64,000 nt of DNA from Nipponacmea schrenckii (taxonomy: Eukaryota > Mollusca > Gastropoda > Lottiidae), in the NCBI GenBank assembly GCA_030562195.1, contig JAUJPP010000012.1, forward strand, positions 15,934,001 through 15,998,000, read 5' to 3'. The position numbers and the translations under genes are program-made. This document shows positions 34,092 to 45,000 of this stretch, one piece after another. How positions within the stretch are numbered: the first letter of the stretch is position 1; every line of letters begins with the position of its first letter. Under the pieces are notes generated by a model. It saw only the letters and a list, made by a program, of their open reading frames with translations. It did no database searches and was not told the DNA's origin.

Positions 34092-34475
34092 TTTCTACTC
34101 TTTTGAGACAGTTGTCTTCCCTAAGCCTATTCAACATTTCTGCAATTTTTTTGCTATCTTTCTGTCTCATAATGTCTGTCAATTCATACATTTTGAAATT
34201 ATCTTTTCACAAATTAGAGGCAAGCGGGCCATACAAATTATTTAAATCCTGAAATACATAGCAATCAAAGACAGACTTGAGCTGAAACAAATCCCCAACT
34301 GCAATGACATGTACTCCTTCAAATATTAAAGGCGATCCTTTAATATCTTGCAATCTTCTGTAAATAAAATTCAACATTCTATTTCCAAGACTCAAATCTA
34401 CCGATAATTTTTTCTTTTCGTAAGCATAATTTTCACGGGGCCTACCGTTTTCAATGTCAAAATTCTTTACCATAA
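34085..34475 (-). pseudogene. PIF1 helicase, motif III region
   Basis: The open frame 34,207-34,473 contains GNRMLNFIYRRLQDIKGSP, then FEGVHVIAVGDLFQLKSV, helicase motif III (GDxxQLxPV). After a frameshift near 34,206 the sequence MYELTDIMRQKDSKKIAEML (IMRQ block) continues toward 34,085. The recognisable helicase begins at ~34,390 with GNRMLNF; the ~25 residues before it do not look like helicase. The other Helitron fragment in this window stops at MVGN at 54,225, the same point of the protein. Confidence 0.75.
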
Positions 34476-34577
34476 ATCAATTAAATATTCTTTTCTTGTA
34501 TTTTAATTGCCGGTGACACCCGTTAATCTCACCCCGTAATAATATTATCATTTTATATATTATTATAATAATAAAAA

Positions 34578-35230
34578 TAAACTCTTTATTTTACATGGGT
34601 CAGAATTAGGCCCAATACACAAGGACATGGTCCTGTCTCAAATTCAGCCCATGGGGCAATACATTGGGAAAAAAAAAAAAAAAAAAAAAAAAAACGAAAG
34701 AAAAAAATCGAAAATACATAATATCTCAATATACAATTCGTCTGAAATACTAAAAATACACAAGTACATGTGTATCAAATGGACAGATCTATGTTCCGGC
34801 GATCAAGTACATGACCACAAAATAAATATACAATACTCCACGTACAAATTGTTTAAAAATACACAAGTACATGTGCATGAAATGGACAGATTTTCAACCT
34901 ACAATTTGTTTATAAAATGGATGTAGTTCCCGCGGCCATGCACAGGACCGCAAAAAATCACGTATTATTTCAACGTACAATTTATTTTAAAATACACAAT
35001 TACATGTGTAAATAAAGGAAAGATTTATCGATCAAGTACATTACAGCAAAAACCATATATCATTTCAACGTACAATTAGTTGTAAAATACACAAGGACAT
35101 GTGTATTAAATGGACAGATTCATCTTTCTGCGATCAAGTACATGACCACAAAAACCAAGGAATAGACAAGTACATCTGCATGAGACGATCAGACATCAAA
35201 ACATACATACATACATACAAAAAAAAAAAA
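34578..35230 (+). repeat. dispersed repeat, right copy with ~120-bp internal tandem
   Basis: It matches 32,194-32,450 in its first ~280 bp, then continues as imperfect tandem copies of 'aaatacacaagtacatgtgc' / 'aaatggacagatt' / 'cgatcaagtacatgacc'. It contains A-runs at 34,671-34,694 and 35,219-35,240. Short plus-strand ORFs here are artefacts of the repeat. Confidence 0.75.
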
Positions 35231-35578
35231 AAAAAAAAAAATTGCCAAAGCGTCAGTGCATGTGCTGCGAGCGGGCTACCCAACCCTACTCCATTTTATG
35301 TTCTTATTTTCTATGGAGGGGGAGGTAGGATTTGTCCATGCTCAAGACCAGCGTTAAGGTTGTTTACTCATCCCCCGACAGTTATAATTTAGATTTTCAA
35401 AATGGTTCAAGTTAGGCCAAAATAGAATTGTTGGTGGTGATATACCTGTGAGAAAGGAAAAATAAAATTAATAAATTACTTAAATCATTAAATCATGGAG
35501 AAACACAATTGTTAAGATAGCCATTAGCAAGTAAGCCTATAGTTGGTGAAAAGAATACCCGTGTAAAAGGAAGTATGC
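35231..35578. other. non-coding, nothing recognised
   Basis: No domain, repeat partner or RNA gene seen. Confidence 0.35.
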
Positions 35579-35935
35579 TTATGTTAATGAAAGATTACCA
35601 AGAATCATCCTTCGAAAAGTCTTAAAATCTGATGCGGATTTAATATTTTCGTCTAGACCATTCCATAAAATTGATCCTTTGTATTTAATACTTTGTTTAA
35701 TCAAATTGATTCGTGGTTTTTGCACCACAAGTTTTGAATTTATGCTAGAATAAGGCGTCTGTTTATAGCTAAAGAGGCTTGAAAGGTAGGAAGGAGACAA
35801 GTTGTTCAGAGTTTTATACATAAATTTATACGAATTATAATTATGCCTGGTTTTAATGTCAAAAATATTAAGCCTTTTAAGATTCAGTGACAAATCAGTA
35901 TTATACTTAGAACCAAGAATTAATTTAAAAGCAAT
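35579..35935 (-). pseudogene. LINE ORF2 C-terminal fragment
   Basis: The 104-residue frame holds the C-terminal signature of a CR1-like LINE: RRLNIFDIKTRH-like start, YKFMYKTLNNLSPSYLSSLF, and SIKYKGSILWNGLDENIK with SASDFKTFRRMI at the end. Everything upstream is missing: the fragment abuts the 3' end of another LINE at ~35,940. Either a 5'-truncated insertion or a target that was interrupted. Confidence 0.7.
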
Positions 35936-36424
35936 TTTTTGTTAATAGTTTAAACATATTTTATTGTAAAACATTACAAAGGGATTAGGACAATTTACAA
36001 AAATTATGAACCCTCTCCCAATCTATTCTAATGGAAAATATTTGAATGCTATAAGAGGAGAACATAAATACATAATATATACAATATTTACACAATTATC
36101 ACAAATTCATGCGTAACAATGGGGATTTAGACAAGGTAGGTGATATAGTAACATGTTGTATCATCTTAGAATATCGTGTTGGTAAAATATCTAGTCAACT
36201 ATTTTTGTCACAAGTAACAAAAAACAAATACATGTAATGTATATGATTCATATTATCTATAAAACATAATGTTTTTAGATAAAGTGTGATTAAATAAAGT
36301 GATACATAATATAAAATGAATTAGAACTCCGCCCCACCCCCTCCAAACAATTTTGTTTAGGCGCTAAAACGTTTATATATATATGTAGATATAAATTTAT
36401 GCACGTACCTAAAAATAGAAATAT

Positions 36425-38137
36425 TTACGTCATGGGACATAGACGTACTCCCGTTAGTAACAAGTGTATTAACTGATCAAATGGAATATATGCAAGATCC
36501 CCTAATTCTAGCAATAATTGACGACGTTGTCTAATATATAATGGACATTGAAGAAAGTAGTGGTATACAGTTTCAACTGAACTCTTACAATCAAATATTG
36601 GGTTTTCTACAAGATTACATTTAAAAAGATCGATTTTCAGAGAACTTGATGAATATCTTAATTGAGTGTGTATTATTGATAATTTTCGTATTCCAATGTC
36701 TCTATATTTTGGTATAAATGTTTTTATGGAAATGGACTTTTTGAAAGCAGGAAAAGCGATAAGATTTTTTTGTGTTGTTGTTAATCTGTTAAAATCGTTA
36801 ATGGTTTTAGGGAAAAATGAGTTTTTGTAAGATGTCAAGTGACACAGGGGAATAGGTATATTACTTTGATTGCGAAGTGAATACGGATTAGGATTGGATT
36901 GTGGTATTAGATTATGTAGAAAGTCTGGTGTATTTCTATGAATTATTTTATGGAGGAGGCATAAACGCCTGTTTCTTCTGCGAAAAGATAATGGTAACCA
37001 GGAAGTTTCAGTATATAAACAATGTTTTGGGGTGTATATTGTTGCACCAGTGACTATTCGTGAAGCTTTCAACTGGATAAGCTCTAGCTTATGGGAATTT
37101 AGCTCCGTGCAGTCATCCCAGAGTTCACAGGCATATTTGAAAGTGGGGCGAATGAAACATGTATATAATTTGTTTAATGATGATTGTGATAGGATATATT
37201 TTACTTTTCTAAGTTGGCTTAATTTGAATCCTACTTGTTTGATTAGATGGTTAATATGATGATCCCATTTTAGATTAGATTGAAAATATATTCCAAGGTG
37301 TTTGTGGGTTTCGGACTTCAATAGGTATGTATTATTAAAATGTATGTTGGACGGAAATGAAACTGGTCGGTTGCTGAAAACCATTAAATCTGTTTTAGAA
37401 GGATTAAATGTTACAAGCCATCTAGATGACCATTCATGTATGTAATCCAAATCACTATTAACATTTAATTCTATTTCACTAAATGATTGAGATGAAGATA
37501 TTAAAGTAGTATCATCAGCAAATAGTCTTGTTGAACTAAGAAGTTTTTCGTGTACATCATTTATGTATATTATGAACAATAACGGTCCAAGTACTGAACC
37601 TTGAGGAACACCTGCATTTGGAAAAGAGGTTAGTGATTTACAGTTTTCTAATATCACTTGCTGATTACGATTGGAAATGTAACTGTAGAACAATTGTAAG
37701 AGTGTATTTTGGATACCATAGTTTGATAATTTGTGGAGTAAGTCATTATGAGAAACCTTATCAAAAGCTTTAGAAATATCGAAAAATATTACAGCTGTAT
37801 GTTCTTTCCTTTCTAGTGCGTTATATATTAAATTTTGTATTTCTATTAGTTGATGTGTCATAGAATATCCTGGTAAAAAACCAGCTTGGTACTGATATAT
37901 AAGTTTATTTTCTAGGAAAAAATTTAAAGTATGTTGGTATACGAGCCTTTCGAATATCTTAGAAATACTATTTAGTAAAGAAACTGGTCTATAATTGGTA
38001 ACGTCGTATTTTGGTCCTTTCTTGTGTAATTGCACTACGTAGGAACATTTCCAATGACTAGGAAAAACACCTTGTTTTAGTATTAAGCTAAACAGATGGA
38101 ATAACGGAATACTGATTGAATCACAAGTTGCCTTCAA
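36425..38137 (-). pseudogene. LINE ORF2, reverse transcriptase part
   Basis: 570 residues in the same frame as the upstream endonuclease part and separated from it by a single TAA at 38,183-38,185. RT blocks: YDVTNYRPVSLLNSISKIFE, YQAGFLPGYSM, FFDISKAFDKVSHNDLLHKL (motif A), GVPQGSVLGPLLFIIYINDV (motif B), LFADDTTLISS (motif C), LGIYFQSNLKWDHHI. The C-terminal block FDCKSSVETVYHYFLQCP retains the H..C pair but has D/S where the first CxC usually is. The family makes cDNA at the nicked target. Confidence 0.88.
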
Positions 38138-38182
38138 AATTCTATTATTAACTTTACCTGGACCATTGGCTTTAGAGAAGTT

Positions 38183-39739
38183 TTATTTTCTTATTATTGA
38201 TTTGATAGAGGTGAGCGAAATACTGACATCACTGCACACATTATTACATCGTGGAAAAAATTCCGGGAGAGTAGTCATATCATTAATACTCGAAATCGAT
38301 GCAACAAAATCGTTTAACAGCTGAGCCTTATCTTCTGATTCAGTCACATAATCACCAGGTCGAGATTCTAGGTATGAAATGCTTGTTTTTTTGTTTGGTT
38401 TAATGAAATCTTTTAAAATATTCCAATATTGTCTCTGAGAGATATCTTGAATAGTGTCAATCTTATGATTAATATTATTATAATATTCTTGTTTGGCGTA
38501 GTGCTTCATATTGTTAACCTTATTTCTCGCTTTTTTAAAGGCCGTAAAATGTTGTGGATTATGGGATTTTTGAAACTTATGACGTAATCGATCTCTTATT
38601 TTGATATGTTTCTTAATGTCGCGGTTAAACCATGGTTTATCATTATTTCGTATAGTTATAATTTTAGATGGTATGTATGTGCCAATCAATTCGGTTATCT
38701 TAGCTTCAAATTTGTTAGTATTAAAGTCTACTGATTCATTATCATCAAAAAACTGTTCCCAATCTATAATTTTGATATTTTCATTTAAATGTAGAAAATT
38801 GGCTCTTTTATACAGATATATCTCTCGAGTATGATTGTGTGTTTTGTAGATATGTACATCGAAGTATGCAGCTGTTGTATAATGATCAGAGATATCTGGA
38901 GGGGTGGGGAAAGTATCAGATACAATATAATTGATGTTATCTGATATTAATATTGGGTCTAATAAGGTGCTAGATGTATCAGTTATACGTGTTGGGTTTT
39001 TGATAATATTAACAAGGTTATTACTAAAGCATATATCGTGGATGTCAGCATTTGGGTTAAGGAAATCTGAGTTGAGGTCCCCAACAATGATGAGATTATT
39101 GGAGAGATCAAGTGCAGATTCTATGGAGTTATTTAATAGTTGCCAATAACTAGCAGGTGATCCATTAGATCTATAAGTTGTGCACAGATTTAAGGTGTAT
39201 GACTTAAGTCTGATTTTTAACCATAAAATATTAGCATTAAATTCTAGTTCTTTAAGGCGATTAGTTTTAATATCATTGCGTACATAAATAACGATACCAC
39301 CACCGTAACAGTTTCTATCCTTCCTATAAAGATGGTAATTTTCATTTAATACTAATTCACAGTTATCAATTGTTTCACTCAGATGAGATTCAGTAAGACA
39401 AATTATGTGGAAATCACTTAAATTATCCTTAATATAGTTGTTTTTACGTCTTAAGCTACGGATATTCAAATGACAAATCGATAATTTGTCGATGTTGGGG
39501 CCGGGATTTAGCTCAATATCAAACATCAAACGAGACCTTATCACAGCTAATAAAAGATTGATCAGAAACGCCTTAATTATGTTATATAATATATACCTAT
39601 GTAAGACTATTTGAGATAGATCATATAAGTACCGACATGAACTTGTGTACATGAAAGGTGGAAGATATATACAATTTGAAATTAATCTTTCAAAGAAAAA
39701 TATAAAACATTGTAACACAGAAAACATATTTACAGTCAA
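38183..39739 (-). CDS. LINE ORF2, APE endonuclease part with N-terminal 2A motif
   Basis: 518 residues, ATG at 39,739. The first ~70 residues are hydrophobic (FIFFFERLI, YILYNIIKAFLINLLLAVI). Then FDIELNPGP, a 2A-like ribosome-skipping motif, ends at residue 81. The APE endonuclease follows directly: LSICHLNIRSLRRKNNYIKD, IICLTESHLSE, YGGGIVIYVRND, NNLIIVGDLNSDF (GDxN) and ISDHYTTAAYF (SDH). The linker region PWFNRDIKKHIKIRDRLRHK comes next. The stop at 38,183 is a TAA inside otherwise continuous ORF2; translation in the same frame resumes with NFSKANGPG, the usual pre-RT block. Confidence 0.87.
   Translation of the reverse strand: MTVNMFSVLQCFIFFFERLISNCIYLPPFMYTSSCRYLYDLSQIVLHRYILYNIIKAFLINLLLAVIRSRLMFDIELNPGPNIDKLSICHLNIRSLRRKNNYIKDNLSDFHIICLTESHLSETIDNCELVLNENYHLYRKDRNCYGGGIVIYVRNDIKTNRLKELEFNANILWLKIRLKSYTLNLCTTYRSNGSPASYWQLLNNSIESALDLSNNLIIVGDLNSDFLNPNADIHDICFSNNLVNIIKNPTRITDTSSTLLDPILISDNINYIVSDTFPTPPDISDHYTTAAYFDVHIYKTHNHTREIYLYKRANFLHLNENIKIIDWEQFFDDNESVDFNTNKFEAKITELIGTYIPSKIITIRNNDKPWFNRDIKKHIKIRDRLRHKFQKSHNPQHFTAFKKARNKVNNMKHYAKQEYYNNINHKIDTIQDISQRQYWNILKDFIKPNKKTSISYLESRPGDYVTESEDKAQLLNDFVASISSINDMTTLPEFFPRCNNVCSDVSISLTSIKSIIRK
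39497..39520 (-). other. 2A-like ribosome-skipping motif (DIELNPGP)
   Basis: Codons for D-I-E-L-N-P-G-P at residues 74-81 of the ORF2 frame, fitting the 2A consensus D(V/I)ExNPGP. In 2A systems the G-P bond is not formed, giving two proteins from one ORF. 2A sequences are known near the ORF2 N-terminus of APE-type LINEs, so this is an expected but notable feature. It would release an ~80-residue hydrophobic leader. Confidence 0.85.
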
Positions 39740-40220
39740 TCAATGGTATATCCATTTGAGTGAACTGGACCTTTAAAGTGGAAGTAATGGTCGATTCTCA
39801 GACTTAATTAGAAGCATATTATAATATCTAGTAATTTATGTCACAGTCACAGTTCTCATGAATAGAATACCCCAGGTAAAGGATTGGTCGAGTATTAATT
39901 TTCAAATGTCGACATAAATGAGAACAAACTTTAAACAGGACTAGAGGAATTTCACAGTAGGGGAAAAAGATGACACAGAGTTAATATTTACTGAGCACTT
40001 CGACTTTAGACAGAGCTTGTTACGATAAAGTCGACGATCGCTACCATTTTAATACAGTAATAATATAATGGAAAAATAAATTATTGAATTATTCATATAA
40101 CTACATAGTATAATTATTATTTTACGTATGGAGTAAACAAGTTGGGTTTTGAAATACACAAATTTGTCTATAAAGACAAGAGATTATTCAGATCAAACTT
40201 ACAATTTTTGTAATAGACGT

Positions 40221-40664
40221 CTACTTTGCTACGGGACTAAAGTACCTGGTAATATCATTACATTGAACAGGCGTTGACTCAATAACATGACGTGTTTGAA
40301 GAGGTGAATCTGATAAATGTTCTCTTAATGGAGATATTAAAGTGCTTTGACTAAATGCATGATTCAGTGAGTTTGAGGAATGGAAACTAACTTCCATATC
40401 TTGTGAAGGGGGGTTTATTACATTTACTGTGGTAGGTGTGATTTGCGGTAACTGATTTTTGTTACCATTTATACCTCCTTGTACTACAGATTTAAGATCT
40501 GTGTCATGGAATACTTTGATAACTTTATCATTTTGTAATTTAGCATGCACAACCCCTTCAATGGTCCAGGCCTGTTTTACTAAGCCAGATTTATGAGTTT
40601 TTGATAATAAATCATTGTTTATTTGGGTGAGGTCCTCTTTAATAGTGATTCCACTCTGCGCCAA
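40221..40664 (-). pseudogene. LINE ORF1, C-terminal domain
   Basis: 147 residues continuing the ORF1 RNA-binding region after a 1-nt frameshift at ~40,660. GITIKEDLTQINNDLLSK and VYAKL-like VVHAKLQNDKVIKVFHDT resemble the C-terminal domain of L1-type ORF1 proteins. A low-complexity tail (TPTTVNVINPPSQDMEVSFH) follows. Confidence 0.65.
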
Positions 40665-41001
40665 GAACCTTCTTTTTTATGACTTCAATTTTGGACTTTC
40701 TTGATATGAATTTTACTATAATACCCCTATTTCTATCACTTTTATATGGAGCAAGTCTCTGTGCAATATCAATATCACTTTCAGCAATGTTTGCTTCAAT
40801 TTTATTGAACACTTCAATGGCTTTAGTTATGGATTTTTTAAAAGTTTCAGTCTTAATGTCTGCTATGCCATATATTCTAACACTCGATCTTCTGGTCCAT
40901 TGTTCCACAGCATTTGACTTATTTAAGGCTAATGCAGAAACCTTTTGAGTCTCGCGCATCTTCGACTTAAGACTGATATTTTCTCTTTGGGTGGAATCCA
41001 A
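40639..41001 (-). pseudogene. LINE ORF1, coiled-coil and RRM-like part
   Basis: The frame extends upstream of its first start to about 41,050 (KSQVQNRDIRQIL, coiled-coil-like). Then RRSSVRIYGI, ESDIDIAQRLAPYKSDR and RGIIVKFISRKSKIEVIKK form an RRM of the type found in L1-like ORF1p, an RNA-binding chaperone of the LINE RNP. It lies upstream of the 2A LINE ORF2 on the same strand, so it is assigned to that element. The domain type is also shared with other LINE clades. Confidence 0.72.
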
Positions 41002-42316
41002 AATTTGCCTGATGTCACGATTTTGGACCTGAGATTTTCAACCTTTTCAATTTTTTGTTGCCTGTGTAAAATATCGGCCGATGCAATGTCGTGCGAATCC
41101 CAAATAGTTGAACGATAATCCAAATATGGTTGAAAGTGACATTTATAAAAAATAGATCTATATTTTTCAGGCATGATCTTTCTTAACTGTCGCATTTGAA
41201 ATAACTTAGTATTTAAAATTTTAGCAACGAACTTTACGTGCGGAGTCCATGAGAGATTTTGATTCACAGTAACACCTAGTAATTTAAAGTTTTCAACATG
41301 TTCAATAAATTGATTATTAAGTTCAATTGATAAATCTGATGAATATTTTCTTTTTTGAGAAGTTGTAATTAACATACATTTGGTCTTATTTTCATTTAAA
41401 ATCATTAAAGGAACACCAGTTTAAGATTGCATCAGTATCTTCTTGCAATTTTAATTGTATGTCAGTAACCGATTTACCAGAAGTATAAATCGTAGTATCA
41501 TCCGCAAAAAGATCACAGTTAGAGTTAATATGTAATGGCAAATCATTAATATAAAGATTAAACAACAAGGGACCTAAAATTGATCCTTGTAGTACTCCAT
41601 ACTTTATACTGCGAGAAGACGAAAGAGTTCCATTGACGTAACAAGGCTGAGTACGATTCGACAAGTAACAATTTATGAAAGTTATTAATGCATTCGAAAA
41701 TTTGTATAGTTTTAGTTTTTCAATAATTATCTCATGGGAAATGAAATGCTTTGGTAAAATCAAAGAAAATAGAACCAACAATAAGATTATTATTTAATGC
41801 ATCATAATCGTTTTCAATTATGTTAGTCAGAGCTGTTTGACAAGAACTATTAGACCTAAAATCAGATTGGTGTGAATACAATAACTTATTATTATTTAAG
41901 AAATTATTTATATGTTTTGAATAATGTCTTTCAAGTGGTTTAGATACACTAGATAATACAGAAATTGGTCCATAATTATTAAGATCAGATTAAGCGCCGG
42001 ATTTATACAGTGGTAAAACTTTTGCTTCTTTGAATTTATCAGGAAATATATTTGCATCAATGCATAGATTATATACATGTGTCAAAGGACCACTCAACGT
42101 AAAAGCACCATATTTGAGAAATATGGGATTTAATTTATCTAAACCAGCACTTTTGGTTGCATTTAACGAAGACAACTGTTTAAAAACTTCATATTTGTTA
42201 ATGTAGGGAATCGAACATTCTTCATTAGAATTTAACTTAGAAGTGACAAATTCTTCTATTTTATTTACGTAATAACTTTTATCAATATTTCTATGAACAT
42301 GCTTTTGATTAATCAA
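40929..42316 (-). pseudogene. LINE RT (esterase-ORF1 LINE), broken into three frames
   Basis: Blocks in order on the minus strand: 41,990-42,316 with SLNATKSAGLDKLNPIFLKY and FKEAKVLPLYKSG; then LNNYGPISVLSSVSK after a TAA; 41,392-41,781 with YLSNRTQPCYVNG, YGVLQGSILGPLLFNLYIND and DLFADDTTIYTS; 40,929-41,405 with FKLLGVTVNQNLSWTPHV and YLDYRSTIWDSHD. The last part fuses by juxtaposition to ORF1 of the neighbouring LINE near 41,040, so the true C-terminus is missing. Several frameshifts make it inactive. Confidence 0.83.
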
Positions 42317-42899
42317 TTTAGATGCAATATTTGAAAAATGATCATTGACTACCTCGGGTTCAAAGGAATCAGATTAGTTGAATTATTAGCCTTATTAGTT
42401 TAGGAGTTGATAACTTTCCAGATATGTTTTGAGTTTTTTCTGATCTGAAGCAAGTTTTATGTTAAACTGCTTTTTGGCTTTATCGATCATTTTAATGACC
42501 AAATTTCTACACTTCCGATATTCATCATCTTTGCTTTTCTTTTTCAAACCGTCTCTTATGCGCATTAATTTTAAAATTTCAGAGTCTAACCAGGGTGATT
42601 GTATTTCATTTTTGACACGTTTTAACTTTAATGGTGCATGGGTATCAATTATTGGCTGGATAATATTATACCAAGATTCTAACGTAATATTGGGGTCAGT
42701 ATAAATTTTATCAAAGGGGCTGTTGCAAGATCATTATTAAATAAACCTACATCAAAATGTTTCATACTCCGGTAGTAAATATAAACATGCTAAGGTTTTG
42801 GAATATGCGCGCCTTTTTTTATTCCAGGTAATACAAGTTGGGTAGTGATCAGATAAACCATATACCGGGACATTAACTGCAGTTATATTACTTTCATTC

Positions 42900-43480
42900 G
42901 AAACGATAACATGATCAATGATAGTGGAAGATGTTTTAGTTTGGTTCTGTTTGAGTAGGAACTTTTATAATTTGTTTTAAACTATATAAAGACAGTAAAT
43001 TATTCCAATTTAAATTTTTTTGACACATCAATATTAATATCACCTAACACAATAATTTCTTTATTTTCGTTCCAAACTTTTTCAGTCATTTTAGCAAATG
43101 AGTCTAACCAGGGTTTATTAGAATTCGCCTATAAATGCAACATATTAATAAGGGTTTATGTTTAGTGAGATTTATTTCAATCCAAATTGCTTCTATATCA
43201 AGCCATTCCAAATCTTCCCGTCTCCTACAATTTAAATGTTCTTTAACAAAAAGTAGATTTCCAGCTGAACTATTATTACACTTATTTTTTCGAAATGGCA
43301 AGTGAAAACCTGGAGTGCTGAAATATTTAATTGGTACAAACGACTTTAGGTGAGTTTCAGATAAACCAAAAATGTCAAAATTTGAAATAAGTTGGCAAAT
43401 TTGAGTCTTTTTTTAATTACCGCATGGCAAACATTTAAGTGACCAATATGAAGACCCCGCTCTTTTAAAAAGTTATACAT
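42900..43480 (-). pseudogene. LINE APE endonuclease remnant
   Basis: Frame 43,104-43,301 contains FRKNKCNNSSAGNLLFVKEH, then RRREDLEWLDIEAIWIEINL and KPLLICCIYR, typical of the middle of LINE endonucleases. Downstream, in another frame (~43,020-43,080), IIVLGDINIDV gives the GDxN block. N-terminal pieces (SETHLK) lie at ~43,330-43,370. It is broken by several indels. Confidence 0.7.
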
Positions 43481-43499
43481 ATTATATGGTTTAAAACAA

Positions 43500-44640
43500 T
43501 TAGTAAGATAGACGTCTGGCTGTTGCTGAAAGTGAATTTAAAATACAATTTAATGCATGTGGGTTATACCTTAAAGGAAAAATGAAAGGATTAGATTTTC
43601 TGTTCTGTCTGACAACCGAATCTACAATGATGTGAGATAAAATATTAGTTCCAAAATTATTTAAATGAACACCATCTTGCACCAAAACTTCACGAGGGGA
43701 CCTACAAATGAAAGAATCGTAAATATTAATATAATGACATCTATTGTCATGACAAAACTGCCGTAGAAAATAGTTAAATTTTTGGCACCGCATCTGGAAA
43801 TTAAAGGGTTAATTCTAGGGATTACAGAACATACAAATATATTAATATCGTTATAGTTAGTTAGTAGTTCCTTCAATAAATTCTTATAGTCATTTACACA
43901 TTGTTGAAAAGTTGCTAATTTCTTGCTTATGTCATTCCCTCCGACAGAGAGCACAATGTTTTTGATAGACGTAGCTTCACCAAGTAATTGTAATAATCTC
44001 GGTTTAAGTTCGCTAATTGTCGATCCACTGTTGGTATCGAGGACACATAATTGTCCTAAGTTGTCTGATAGTCGTAACGAAGAAAGGGACTTCACGAGAG
44101 AACTTCCAATGACTAAGGTTTCGGCACACGCGATGGATCTTTGAATGGGCCGAGTTGTAAAATCATGAGTTTTCTTTAGTTGACTTCTTAAGGTTTTGCT
44201 TCTTTAAAAGTTCATTAACTTTTTAAATTTATAGGTTGAGTAGGTTTAACAGTGGGAACTGGAACTGGTATCGGACCTGAGACCGCAGATAGTTTCTTGG
44301 TTAAGTCATTGATTTGATCCGAGAGCCGCAAAATTTCAATTGACATCTTCTCTATGGCGCTTCGCACTTTGATTTTGCAGTTGAAGTACAGAAAGGAAAA
44401 TTAGTTTGTACACTTACACTGGTATTTAGTTCACAAGTTTGAGTTCCGACAGTAGAAAACTTTTGGCTTACACTGGGCCCAGAAATCTTGTCCAGATTGT
44501 CACTTATTTCAGGATTAGATGGAATAAACTTAGAAAACACAATCTCGATCCATCTGGAACAGTCTGTACCCTGAACATGGAGTTTATTTTTCTTGTTGTA
44601 AAATGTTAACGTAGTACTTAATTGATAAGAAGGAGACAAG
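43500..44640 (-). pseudogene. LINE ORF1 with SGNH-esterase domain
   Basis: Starts at 44,639 with a conserved N-terminal segment (LTFYNKKNKLHVQGTDCSRW). Further on, across frame breaks, AETLVIGSSLVKSL (block I, GSS in place of GDS), NIVLSVGGNDISK (GxND block III) and EVLVQDGVHLNNFG (DxxH block V) mark an SGNH hydrolase. Esterase ORF1 proteins are known from CR1-like LINEs; their exact role is unsettled. A frameshift near 43,790 separates block III (43,661-44,095) from block V (43,500-43,793). Confidence 0.75.
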
Positions 44641-44938
44641 GACGAATCAAAAGTTTTGAAAATTGGCCATTTAAAGAGTCATCCTTGAATAAAGAATACT
44701 GGTTCGAACAAAACTGATTTATAAGTCTTCGTCAAGTAGATGACCAAACAAAGCCATCTTTGAAAAAGAAAGCCTTTGCCGGCATACCACAAATTGAAAC
44801 TTAAAAATCCTTTGAATAATCACTGTATAGATGTTGATTACAGTTTCTCCTTATCCTTGAATGTATTTCGTAAATAAAATTCACTAAAACTAGAGTAGCA
44901 TTGGAAGGTCGACTGATTGACGTGACGTCATCTGCCTC

Positions 44939-44994
44939 ATTCAGAGATCTCATCAAATGTCTATACACATTTTCTGGCATTTCATACAATTTTA
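44939..44994 (-). pseudogene. 56-bp Helitron helicase fragment
   Basis: Encodes KLYEMPENVYRHLMRSLNE on the minus strand and matches 54,572-54,628 with one or two differences (KLYEMPENEYRHLMRSLN). It sits directly at the 5' border of the LINE starting ~45,001. The flanking minus-strand frame (44,801-45,073) has no further clear helicase similarity. Confidence 0.65.
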
Positions 44995-45000
44995 TTATTA

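Larger units (their letters stand above)
35945..41060 (-). mobile_element. near-full-length CR1-like LINE with 2A motif
   Basis: On the minus strand: ORF1 (~41,060-40,221), a ~480-bp spacer, ORF2 with endonuclease and RT (39,739-36,425), and a 3' UTR ending near 35,945 with AATAAA ('caataaaatatgtttaaac'). The 3' tail matches that of the LINE at 10,253-12,102. Damage is slight: one frameshift in ORF1 and one in-frame stop in ORF2, so this is a fairly young copy. Its 5' end meets the 3' part of another LINE at about 41,035-41,060. Confidence 0.85.

Noticed and set aside
34627..35392. Plus-strand ORFs with poly-Lys stretches
   Set aside because: Produced by A-runs in the dispersed repeat; no homology.
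38183..38185. In-frame TAA in LINE ORF2 as programmed readthrough
   Set aside because: A simple point mutation is more likely; no readthrough context evident and the element is one of several decayed copies.
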